19,442 nucleotides of DNA from an uncultured Clostridiaceae bacterium (lineage in GTDB: Bacteria; Bacillota; Clostridia; TANB77; CAG-508), in the NCBI GenBank assembly GCA_958402495.1, contig CATXTS010000022.1, positions 1 to 19,442 of the forward strand. The letters run 5' to 3'. Positions within the stretch are counted from its first letter, which is position 1. Each line of letters opens with the position of its first letter. Below the pieces are notes generated by a model that did not search any database, was not told the DNA's origin, and saw nothing but the letters and a program-made list of their open reading frames with translations. The translations under genes and the position numbers were made by a program. Of this stretch, positions 1-6,727 are shown one piece after another.

Positions 1-36
1 GTTGTTTTAGGCAAATATAAGTCTTTATATTCTTTT

Positions 37-549
37 TTATAATCCATCTTTTCCACTACCGCTTCCTCCTTTTATTGATTTTTCGCTCTTTAAACCAATA
101 TATACATAAATTTTGTTTACCTTTCCTTCTTGATTCATGCCTGCATATTCTTCAAAATCACAAACATAACTTCTAGGTAAATGCATCTGCCAAATTTCAC
201 CCCATAAACTTCCTACTGCTTCTTGTGCATTTTCCCCTGTTATTACAAACTTAGCATAGGTTCCTTCCGGAATTATTGTTGTCATTCTTTCTGCTAATTC
301 TTCTGAAAAGCGACTTACTTCTACACCAGTCATAAACATATAGGGCTGCGTATAATCTCCTTCGTAATCTGTATATAAACCTATTGTTCTATCATTTATT
401 TTATTCTCTATTTGTCCATATATCCCTTGTCCAAAAAAGCGTTGCCATAAAGCCCCAATATCCTGCACTGCTTGCCCATTTTGATTAGTAGTTTTTACCC
501 CTATCCCTTCTACCAATCTTTCTTCTAAATTTACCAATTCATATTTCAT
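37..549 (-). CDS. GyrI-like / Cass2-type effector-binding domain protein
   Basis: The 170-residue protein has no HTH and consists of one effector-binding domain of the AraC/GyrI/Cass2 kind. Recognisable parts are the N-terminal VNLEERLVEGIGVKTTN strand, an internal IGALWQRFF helix, the YTQPYMFMTGVEV strand and a C-terminal half-repeat ending in IYVYIGLK. Family members bind small amphipathic or cationic ligands, or antagonise gyrase inhibitors. Which of these applies here cannot be seen. The start has a strong AAGGAGG 6-7 nt upstream. The last ~15 residues (Lys/Ser/Gly-rich) look disordered. The gene follows a WYL regulator by 53 nt and is preceded by a copy of the dyad found before that regulator, which suggests it is a target gene. 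The family call is fairly secure; the ligand is unknown. Confidence 0.75.
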   Translation of the reverse strand: MKYELVNLEERLVEGIGVKTTNQNGQAVQDIGALWQRFFGQGIYGQIENKINDRTIGLYTDYEGDYTQPYMFMTGVEVSRFSEELAERMTTIIPEGTYAKFVITGENAQEAVGSLWGEIWQMHLPRSYVCDFEEYAGMNQEGKVNKIYVYIGLKSEKSIKGGSGSGKDGL

Positions 550-582
550 AATTTTCCTCCTTTTTAGGTATTGTATCTTATG

Positions 583-609
583 AAATATGACAACTATCTG
601 TCTTATTTA
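583..609 (-). promoter_or_regulatory. Candidate operator before the GyrI-like gene
   Basis: AAATATGACA (583-592), a 6-nt spacer and TGTCTTATTTA (599-609) form an imperfect dyad. It matches the core of the perfect inverted repeat upstream of the WYL gene, with the same 6-nt spacer and one mismatch in ten positions of the left arm. It overlaps the stop codon of the WYL gene and ends 34 nt before the GyrI-like start codon. I infer that the WYL regulator binds it. No convincing -35/-10 pair was found. Confidence 0.5.
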
Positions 610-1499
610 GAATAATTATCTAACATTTTTCGCAAAGTTTGTTGCAATTCTTGTTTAATAGTAACTGGTTTTATAACCTGTATATCTTCTCCAAAAGAAA
701 GCAAATAACCATATATCCAATCATTTTTAGGATAGGTTACCTTCACATAGAAATCACCGCTTTCTAAGACTTCTATTTGCGATTCTTCAAATTCATCATA
801 TACGCGATAGGCCATTTTCTTATCTATTTTTAATTCTAATGTTACTGATTCTATTTTCCATTCTTCCTCTTCTTTTTGTTCTGGCAAGCTTCTTTCAAAA
901 GTTTCATTTAGCTTCATTATATGCTTCATTCTAGTTATCTTAAAAATACGGAAATCCTCTTTTTCTCTACAATATGCTTTCAAATACCATGATTTATCTT
1001 TAAACCAAATTTGGATAGGTTCGACTCTTCGTATCTTTTTTTGTCCATAAGTATTGTAGTAAGTAAATTGTATCACTTGATTATCTAAAATAGCTTGTTT
1101 AATTGTATCAAAAGTGTTTTCTATTTCTTTACTAGTTCCCCAATTAGAAAAATCAATTTGAATCCAGTCTTTTGCTTCCTTTCGAAATAGCCTATGCATT
1201 TTATCTAAAATACTAGAATCGGCTACCTTTAACTTTTCTAAACTTTGTAAGGCAAATAGAATCTGATTTTGTTCTGTCTCAGAAAGTAAAGATTTATCTA
1301 AAACAAAATCTTCTAATAGATGAATACCTCCACCTTTTCCTTTACTACAGTAAATAGGAATATGACTATTACTTAGTGTTTCTACATCTCTATAAATGGT
1401 TCTAGTAGAAACTTCAAATCTATCGGCTAATTCTTTAGCCGTCATCGTTTTTCTTTCTAATAATAAATAAACCATTTCAAATAATCGATTATTTTGCAT
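603..1499 (-). CDS. WYL-domain transcriptional regulator (YafY family)
   Basis: This is a 298-residue DNA-binding regulator. Residues 1-60 form an HTH_11-type helix-turn-helix (MTAKELADRFEVSTRTIYRD). Residues ~130-205 are a WYL domain with the SWYLKAYC signature, followed by a WCX-like C-terminal region. WYL proteins sense ligands, probably nucleic acids or small molecules, and act as repressors or activators. The ATG at 1499 is preferred over one 48 nt upstream because AGGAGG sits 7 nt before it, and the upstream candidate lies inside the inverted repeat. A 19-bp-arm perfect inverted repeat lies immediately upstream, and a related dyad precedes the next gene. Both facts fit autoregulation plus control of the GyrI-like neighbour. 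Confidence 0.9.
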   Translation of the reverse strand: MQNNRLFEMVYLLLERKTMTAKELADRFEVSTRTIYRDVETLSNSHIPIYCSKGKGGGIHLLEDFVLDKSLLSETEQNQILFALQSLEKLKVADSSILDKMHRLFRKEAKDWIQIDFSNWGTSKEIENTFDTIKQAILDNQVIQFTYYNTYGQKKIRRVEPIQIWFKDKSWYLKAYCREKEDFRIFKITRMKHIMKLNETFERSLPEQKEEEEWKIESVTLELKIDKKMAYRVYDEFEESQIEVLESGDFYVKVTYPKNDWIYGYLLSFGEDIQVIKPVTIKQELQQTLRKMLDNYSK

Positions 1500-1514
1500 G
1501 TATTTTCCTCCTAA

Positions 1515-1520
1515 AAAGAG
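1515..1520 (-). promoter_or_regulatory. Possible extended -10 element of the WYL regulator
   Basis: On the minus strand, TGC followed by TATACT fits an extended -10 (TGnTATAAT). It lies about 16-20 nt before the start codon and directly beside the large inverted repeat. No good -35 is visible. The leader would be very short, with the AGGAGG starting close to the transcription start. Confidence 0.35.
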
Positions 1521-1521
1521 T

Positions 1522-1565
1522 ATAGCACATAAATAAGACAAATGCATGTCTTATTTATGTGCTAT
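1522..1565 (-). promoter_or_regulatory. Perfect 19-bp-arm inverted repeat; operator and/or terminator
   Basis: ATAGCACATAAATAAGACA (1522-1540) and its exact reverse complement (1547-1565) flank the 6-nt spacer AATGCA. The repeat lies between the MerR gene stop (1586) and the WYL gene start (1499) and touches the candidate -10. Its inner half recurs before the GyrI-like gene, which argues for an operator. On the minus strand the hairpin is followed by a short T-run (CTTTTT), so it could also terminate transcription of the MerR gene. Both roles are possible. Confidence 0.6.
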
Positions 1566-1585
1566 TTTTCATTTTATAAATTTTT

Positions 1586-2392
1586 TTATTTTCTTCTAAC
1601 CGGTACTTGTATTTCTGTTAACCACTCGTCTACATTCTCTTTGTTCCACATACCATCAATATATCTTTCTCTTGGTGATTCTATTATCTCGTAATTGTTT
1701 TCTTCAATCCACTTCATAATATATCCATAAGCTTTTGATAAATTTTGATATGCTCCCTTATGATAAATACATACCGCTTGTACAGGTTCTAGTTTTTGGA
1801 AATGAATGGTTTTTGTTTCTTTTCCCATCTTTTCTACGGCTTGTGCATAACGAATATGCACATTCTTTTCCTTATACTCTCCATCTAAATAGTTAATAAA
1901 ACAATAATCTGGCTCTATACATTTTAGACCAGGGTTTGCAGCTAAACACTCCTCAGCAGATGTTAAAATAAACTGGGTTATAGCACTATAGTCTGGTATG
2001 ATACCTTCTTTATAGTACACATAATAACTTGGTAATTCTTTGTTTGTTACCTCATACATTCTTTCATCTTCCTCCTCTTCGATTAATAAATATTCAATTC
2101 TAGAAAGTTGATCTTTTGAAATAGCCATTTCGGATTCCAATTCTGCTTTTCGGTAACTCAAAATTTGTTTCATATCGGCACCTTTTAAAATTTGTCTAAT
2201 ATTTTCAATGGATAAACCGATTTGTCTTAGAGAGATAATTCTGTTTAAAAGTAGCAATTGCTGTGTTTCATAAAAACGATATCCCGTTTCTTCGTCGACA
2301 AAAGAAGGGATTAACAATTTTTCCTTTTCATAATAACGTAGAGTTTTAATCGTTACCTTTCCTAACTTTGAGAATTCTCCAATTCTATACAT
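1586..2392 (-). CDS. MerR-family regulator with GyrI-like effector domain (BmrR/BltR type)
   Basis: This 268-residue regulator has an N-terminal MerR winged helix (residues 1-70: YRIGEFSKLGKVTIKTLRYY, then KLLIPSFVDEETGYRFY). A coiled-coil linker follows at ~75-105 and a GyrI-like ligand-binding domain at ~115-265. That layout is typical of BmrR/BltR multidrug sensors, which untwist promoters with an over-long spacer. The ATG at 2392 is used because TAAGGAAG stands 8 nt upstream; the GTG nine bases earlier would overlap that site. The gene has a MerR-type promoter with a 19-bp spacer, so autoregulation is likely. No efflux pump lies beside it, so its target and ligand are unknown. Confidence 0.92.
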   Translation of the reverse strand: MYRIGEFSKLGKVTIKTLRYYEKEKLLIPSFVDEETGYRFYETQQLLLLNRIISLRQIGLSIENIRQILKGADMKQILSYRKAELESEMAISKDQLSRIEYLLIEEEEDERMYEVTNKELPSYYVYYKEGIIPDYSAITQFILTSAEECLAANPGLKCIEPDYCFINYLDGEYKEKNVHIRYAQAVEKMGKETKTIHFQKLEPVQAVCIYHKGAYQNLSKAYGYIMKWIEENNYEIIESPRERYIDGMWNKENVDEWLTEIQVPVRRK

Positions 2393-2415
2393 CAAAATCA
2401 CTTCCTTACAAATCT

Positions 2416-2446
2416 AGTTTATGGCATCCTCTAAGGGGAGAGTCAA
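2416..2446 (-). promoter_or_regulatory. MerR-type promoter, 19-bp spacer with internal dyad
   Basis: On the minus strand, TTGACT (-35, 2441-2446) and TAAACT (-10, 2416-2421) are exactly 19 bp apart. The spacer begins CTCCCCTTAGAGGA, an interrupted dyad like the operators of BmrR/BltR-type activators. The predicted transcript would start near 2409, about 17 nt before the MerR start codon. Over-long 19-bp spacers are the hallmark of MerR-activated promoters. Confidence 0.85.
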
Positions 2447-2463
2447 GTACTTTTTTCATTTTT

Positions 2464-2967
2464 TTATAATTTTATAACATATAAATTTCTATCATATTGA
2501 TTTTCTATGATAGCATGCCCTTTTAAATAAAATGCACATTTTTCTAAAGCTGTATAACTTGGTACGTTTTCTGGATGGACAGTGGCTATCATATATGTAA
2601 ATTTCTTTTCTTTTGCTACTTGTATTTGTCTATTAATTAAGTTTTGCAAAATCCCTTGATTCCTATATGCTTTTAAAACTAGAGCACTCCCTAATTCACA
2701 GACTTGTTCATTTTCTAGTCCAAATAACACTTTATAACGTTTTAAATCTTGCTGGTCTACATATAGCTGTGTCATTCCTACTAGCTTCTCCTTCTCATAT
2801 GCACCATAGCTATATATGAAATCTTCTTCAAACATGTTCTCTATATTTTCTGGTGTATCTTGCATATAAAATTCTGGTCTTTCAAGTCCTTCTATAACCG
2901 TTTTCATTAAAGTAAGTACTTGCTTTCTATCTGTTTCTTCTATCTTTTTAAACATGATTGCTTCCAT
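2464..2967 (-). CDS. GNAT-family N-acetyltransferase
   Basis: The 167-residue protein has the GNAT fold. Motif A is ELGSALVLKAYRNQGILQNL, with R-N-Q-G-I-L as the acetyl-CoA pyrophosphate-binding loop. It is followed by a YMIATVHPENVPSYTALEKC segment typical of motif B. The protein should transfer an acetyl group from acetyl-CoA to an amine on a small molecule or protein; the substrate cannot be inferred. Two starts are possible: ATG 2967, with AGGAG rather far upstream, and ATG 2955, with GGAAG 5 nt upstream. The upstream 152-aa-frame gene is 40 nt away in the same direction. No terminator is visible before the MerR promoter. Confidence 0.85.
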   Translation of the reverse strand: MEAIMFKKIEETDRKQVLTLMKTVIEGLERPEFYMQDTPENIENMFEEDFIYSYGAYEKEKLVGMTQLYVDQQDLKRYKVLFGLENEQVCELGSALVLKAYRNQGILQNLINRQIQVAKEKKFTYMIATVHPENVPSYTALEKCAFYLKGHAIIENQYDRNLYVIKL

Positions 2968-3007
2968 AATTATCTATCTTCTCCTATATCATATGGCATT
3001 GCTATAC

Positions 3008-3451
3008 TTAAAATTGAATTTCTGATATATCTATTATCTCTGCATATACATCTGCTCTTTCCTTATTATCTAGCAATCCTAAACTAATAATATGATGCTC
3101 TGACTCATAATCTTCAAATATACATTTTCCTTCCACTTCCTCTTGATTTCCAAATACTATCTGTACTATAAATTGATGACCTTCTCCAGTTTTATCAAAA
3201 AGTTCACCTTCATATTTTACCTTATTTTCCTCCAATCTTTCATAAACCATATCCGGAATTATATTTCCTACATAGATAAGCTTATCCTCTGGTATGATTA
3301 CTAAAATCTTATTATCACTCAATTGACACTTCACATAAGATGCTGTATTATCCTCTTCTAAAGTATACCACACTTTCGATTTTACCTTATATTCTTTATC
3401 TTTAATTATTACTTTTCCATTCTGTTGTAAACTTTCTATTAATTCTTTCAT
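3008..3451 (-). CDS. Hypothetical protein, 147 aa
   Basis: I do not recognise this protein with confidence. It is a soluble, acidic, probably beta-rich cytoplasmic protein with alternating short strands (KVIIKDKEYKVKSKVWYTLEED, ILVIIPEDKLIYVG, HQFIVQIVFGNQEEVEGKCIF). It has no signal peptide and no membrane segment. A loose similarity in pattern to DUF4178-type domains was considered but cannot be shown. The ATG at 3451 is chosen because GGAGAG lies about 7 nt upstream; another ATG at 3466 has no ribosome binding site. The gene precedes the GNAT gene by 40 nt in the same direction, so co-transcription is likely. Confidence 0.6.
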   Translation of the reverse strand: MKELIESLQQNGKVIIKDKEYKVKSKVWYTLEEDNTASYVKCQLSDNKILVIIPEDKLIYVGNIIPDMVYERLEENKVKYEGELFDKTGEGHQFIVQIVFGNQEEVEGKCIFEDYESEHHIISLGLLDNKERADVYAEIIDISEIQF

Positions 3452-3506
3452 TAAATCTCTCTCCATTTTTCTTTTATAATCACTTTATTGATAATCTATT
3501 TCTTCT

Positions 3507-3707
3507 CTACATTTTTATATGGTTCTTGTATAACATTTTTCTACTAAAATTATAAACTGTCCAATCTTCTTCTATATCTTGTAGGGCAGTTACCTTTACT
3601 CGTGTATAATTTTCTGTAATAACATTTTTCCAAAAATTCATTGCTTCTTTGTTTTTATTAAGTACCTCTCAATAATTATTTCCTTTTTCTAATTCTCACT
3701 CTTGCAT
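3507..3707 (-). pseudogene. Decayed GNAT acetyltransferase remnant
   Basis: A frame beginning at an ATG with AGGAG 5 nt upstream reads MQE, then stop, ELEKGNNY, then stop, and then stays open. The open part contains NKNKEAMNFWKNVI and a tail ending EEDWTVYNFSRKML. The N..A.NFW..VI pattern is characteristic of the C-terminal part of many GNAT acetyltransferases. Two in-frame stops at codons 4 and 13, and the missing N-terminal two thirds including the acetyl-CoA loop, mark it as a relic. It fills the gap between the S66 peptidase and the 147-aa protein. Confidence 0.65.
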
Positions 3708-3747
3708 TTTATTCTCCTCTTTTTTCAAACATACTTCTAAAAGAAAC

Positions 3748-4671
3748 TTAATCCTCTAAAAATGCCTCTACAATTTCTATCTTATTTTCATTACTATTTA
3801 TAAAAGTGCTTACACCTATAGGAATAATAGAATTTGCAATTTGATGTCCAAAATCATTACATTTTATAATCGGAAAATGATAATTTTTAGTATACTGCAA
3901 TAAAATATCTTCCATTTGTGGATATTCTATTTTATCTTTTTGTAAATCATAGTTATAACCAATTACCACACCTTTAATTTTATCAAAAACTCCACATTGC
4001 CTTAATTGTGTAAATCTTCTCTTACATTCATTCGGAGAAGTAATATAGCTTTCTATAAATAATACTTTGTCTTGCATACCTGGGAAAAAAGGAGTTCCTA
4101 ATAAATACATCATACTTCCTAAATTAGTTCCTATGGATTTTCCCTCTACATTACCACCTCTTACAACTTGTTTGTTGCCTCTATATAATTTTTCTATTTG
4201 TTTATGCATGAATACTTGTTTAAATTCCTCGAAATTTTCATCAGCAAATTCTTCCCCATAATTTACAAAATTTGGTCCATGAAAAGTAATAAGCCCTGTC
4301 ATTTTATAAATTGTCTGTAATAATACAGTTATGTCACTATATCCCACAATTATTTTCGGATTTTCTTTTATCACTTCATAATCTAAAGACTCTATAAAGG
4401 TATTACAAGTTTCTCCTCCGTCTAAACAAATAATTGCCTTTACCTGCTTATCTTTTATCATATCCATAAAATATTCTCTTTTTTGTTCTATCGTTCCAGC
4501 TGACCCATAATGATTTTCTAATACATATTTTCCTTTTTTTACTTTAAACCCTTTTTTTATAAAAAATTCTTCTGCTTTATAAAACTGCTCATACTTACCT
4601 TCTAATTCCATACTATTGGATACACCAACCACACCTATGGTATCTCCATATGCTAATTTCTTTGCTAACAC
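3748..4671 (-). CDS. S66-family LD-carboxypeptidase / MccF-like serine peptidase
   Basis: This 307-residue cytoplasmic peptidase has the S66 layout. The nucleophile Ser112 lies in GYSDIT, Glu207 in VLFIESY and His276 in DFGHQ, together forming the expected Ser-Glu-His triad. Further family marks are ICLDGGET at 82-88, GGNVEGKSIGTNLGSMMYLLGTP at 172-194 and SIIPIGV near the end. Members either cut the LD-bond of muropeptides during cell-wall recycling (LdcA) or inactivate microcin C-type peptidyl nucleotides (MccF). The sequence alone does not decide between these; the length and the NLGSMMYLLGTP stretch lean towards MccF-like members. The start is GTG with AAGGAG 7 nt upstream. Confidence 0.88.
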   Translation of the reverse strand: MLAKKLAYGDTIGVVGVSNSMELEGKYEQFYKAEEFFIKKGFKVKKGKYVLENHYGSAGTIEQKREYFMDMIKDKQVKAIICLDGGETCNTFIESLDYEVIKENPKIIVGYSDITVLLQTIYKMTGLITFHGPNFVNYGEEFADENFEEFKQVFMHKQIEKLYRGNKQVVRGGNVEGKSIGTNLGSMMYLLGTPFFPGMQDKVLFIESYITSPNECKRRFTQLRQCGVFDKIKGVVIGYNYDLQKDKIEYPQMEDILLQYTKNYHFPIIKCNDFGHQIANSIIPIGVSTFINSNENKIEIVEAFLED

Positions 4672-4701
4672 TTTTTATCTCCTTTTTTCACCCTTTAAAA
4701 A

Positions 4702-4738
4702 CATAAAAAAAGGATTCTTTGTTGTATAGAATCCTTTT
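4702..4738 (-). terminator. Intrinsic terminator of the FemX-type gene operon
   Basis: On the minus strand an 11-bp stem (AAAAGGATTCT at 4728-4738 read in reverse, pairing with 4708-4718) with a 9-nt loop runs into a T-rich tract. It lies just downstream of the FemAB-type gene stop codon and ends the two-component/FemX operon before the S66 gene. Confidence 0.9.
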
Positions 4739-4749
4739 GTGTCTTACTT

Positions 4750-5847
4750 TCATGTTTTGATTATAGCATATGCCCTTTTATTAAGCAAGTTTTTGTTTTC
4801 CTCTTTCCCTGCTCTTATTTTTCTTTTATAAACAAAATCACGTAAATTTCGGAACACCTTTTCCGCTAATTGATATAATTTATAACGTATTGGCTTAAAG
4901 GGAATATAAATCTCACCAATTAATTCCACTAACTCTGTTCCAAAACTTTTCTTGAAATGAAACAAACCATCTGCTTCTCCATTTTCCTGAAAGGATACTC
5001 CACGAAAATCATAAATATCAAAATCTTTCTGGACAGCCAGTTGAATTGCTTCCCATTGTAATAAATAATTGGGCATGGTATTTCTATATAAATTACTACT
5101 AGCCCCATATAAATACCACATTTTTTTACCATATAACATTAATAGGATACCTGCGATAGGCTTGCCTTCATAATATGCTATTTTTAATTGTAAATTCTCT
5201 CTTGGAAATACCTGATACAATCTTTCAAAGTATTCCTTTTTTCGAACACGAAAACCATCTCTTCTTCCAGTTTCCTCTAGTAATGTATAAAAAGTATCTA
5301 GTCCTTCTTCTCCAAAGTCTTGAATTTTAACGCCTTTTCTTTGTGCTAAACGAATATTATATCTCGTTTTGCTACTAAAAGACTGAAAAACTTCTTCTTT
5401 CGTCCTATGTTTCATAAATAATCGAAAATTATGTCTGGCTTGTATTTCTTGCTTAAAATTCATGGCATCACTATAAATGTGATAACCTAAATCTTTAGCC
5501 ATTATCGTAAAAGCCTGATTACTTTTTTCTACATTTGGTTCTATTTTAATGACAAAAGCTTTATAGGTTTTAGCTAACTTTCTTACCTGATAAGTCAACT
5601 GTTCTAAGATATTCTTATCTTGTATATCTCCCACAGGCCCTCTAGGTACATACATTAAATTACCAAACAGTGGTATCTTTCGAATTAGAACACTCATAGA
5701 GGCAATGATTTCTTTTTTGTCATTATATATTAAAATGAGTTCATTTTTCCAATCTACTTTTAAATTTCCCCAGGCGATTGATTGTTGAAAATCGCATAGT
5801 GGGTGATTTTTTAAAAAACGTTCATACGCTTCTTTATATTTTTCCAT
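4750..5847 (-). CDS. FemAB/FemX-family peptidoglycan bridge aminoacyltransferase
   Basis: The 365-residue protein is built from two GNAT-like halves of the FemABX family. Visible marks are LMYVPRGPVGDI near residue 65-75, SFSSKTRYNIRLAQRKGV near 155-172 and the signature LYGASSNLYRNTMPNYLLQWEAI followed by YDFRGV. These enzymes use aminoacyl-tRNA to add amino acids to the stem peptide of lipid II or related precursors at the cytoplasmic face of the membrane. The C-terminal 40 residues are strongly basic, which suits contact with RNA or membrane. It is the last gene of the two-component operon, 40 nt after the membrane-protein gene, and is followed by a good terminator. The amino acid donor cannot be read from sequence. 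Confidence 0.9.
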   Translation of the reverse strand: MEKYKEAYERFLKNHPLCDFQQSIAWGNLKVDWKNELILIYNDKKEIIASMSVLIRKIPLFGNLMYVPRGPVGDIQDKNILEQLTYQVRKLAKTYKAFVIKIEPNVEKSNQAFTIMAKDLGYHIYSDAMNFKQEIQARHNFRLFMKHRTKEEVFQSFSSKTRYNIRLAQRKGVKIQDFGEEGLDTFYTLLEETGRRDGFRVRKKEYFERLYQVFPRENLQLKIAYYEGKPIAGILLMLYGKKMWYLYGASSNLYRNTMPNYLLQWEAIQLAVQKDFDIYDFRGVSFQENGEADGLFHFKKSFGTELVELIGEIYIPFKPIRYKLYQLAEKVFRNLRDFVYKRKIRAGKEENKNLLNKRAYAIIKT

Positions 5848-5887
5848 TATTTTTCACCATATCCTTTTTAGGAGGTGGTGGTTTTAT

Positions 5888-6727
5888 TTATCTTGCTAGG
5901 GAGGTAGCTTCTCTATTTTCCTGAAATAACTTACTTTGTTCTTCAATGGCTTCTTCGATACCTACAAAGCCCAATGTTAGAGTCATAATTCTTTTATCAC
6001 TGGCATCAAATAAAATAGACAAATGGTTTTCCTCATCTTCTATTAAATAAAGATTTGGAAGCTGGTATTCTGGTAAATAAATACTCACTGGCTTAAAAGG
6101 ACTATCTAACGGTATTTTCATTTCTGTAATTGCTTGTGTAACAGTTTGAAGCATTTGTTCCTTCTTCTCTGCTTCCTTTTCTTTATCTTCTTCCTTTTCC
6201 TTATCTTCTCCTATACTCATTTCATTTCGTACATAATTGCTTGCTTGTGAATATTGGTGCATAGTCAAACTAATATTTCTTAAGTTCTCTGAATAGATAA
6301 TCTTATATTCATAACGGCTTTTTCTAATCTCTCTATAATATAAAGAAATAACATTTCCATAATGGGAACTTGGAATCTTTTCTCTTAACGTATTTATCCT
6401 TCTATCTGATTGTAGTTCACCATTGATTTTTTCTTTTTCTGCATATGCTTGAATAGCTTGCACTATTGTATTACTTAATTGTTGGTTTTCTTGCTCATCG
6501 GTTAATGTTTCAGCCATTCCATTTGATGCAAATAACTTCCAATAAATTTCCACATGCGTATTGGTAATATCTTCTTTATCTATCTGTTCTTGATTATCAA
6601 ACGTCTCTACTTTATTTTCATAAGTAGGAATCCACTTACGAATACTGGTAATAAAGAAAATATATACCAGCACAATCACTAGTAAAAGTCCTATAAAGGT
6701 AAGTAATTTTTTAATCCTCTTCTTCAT
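5888..6727 (-). CDS. Single-pass membrane-anchored extracytoplasmic protein, unknown family
   Basis: I do not recognise a family. The 279-residue protein has a basic N-terminus, one transmembrane segment (~8-29) and a predicted extracytoplasmic body. There is a highly charged Glu/Lys tract near 173-190. It could be an anchored extracellular domain in the style of the accessory proteins YycH/YycI, but no similarity to those is claimed. It overlaps the histidine kinase stop by 17 nt and has GGAG 9-10 nt before the ATG, so it is translationally coupled to the kinase. The position suggests a sensor accessory protein or a wall-related effector of the system. Confidence 0.75.
   Translation of the reverse strand: MKKRIKKLLTFIGLLLVIVLVYIFFITSIRKWIPTYENKVETFDNQEQIDKEDITNTHVEIYWKLFASNGMAETLTDEQENQQLSNTIVQAIQAYAEKEKINGELQSDRRINTLREKIPSSHYGNVISLYYREIRKSRYEYKIIYSENLRNISLTMHQYSQASNYVRNEMSIGEDKEKEEDKEKEAEKKEQMLQTVTQAITEMKIPLDSPFKPVSIYLPEYQLPNLYLIEDEENHLSILFDASDKRIMTLTLGFVGIEEAIEEQSKLFQENREATSLAR

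Noticed and set aside
1..36. Weak hairpin (ATATAAG...CTTATAT type) after the first gene
   Set aside because: It is AT-only, short and at the window edge, so it cannot be judged as a terminator.
4067..4261. Plus-strand 64-aa frame inside the S66 peptidase gene
   Set aside because: It is antisense to a well-supported gene, has no ribosome binding site and looks like low-complexity shadow translation.
4929..5132. Minus-strand 67-aa frame inside the FemAB-type gene
   Set aside because: It is an out-of-frame shadow of the FemAB signature region.
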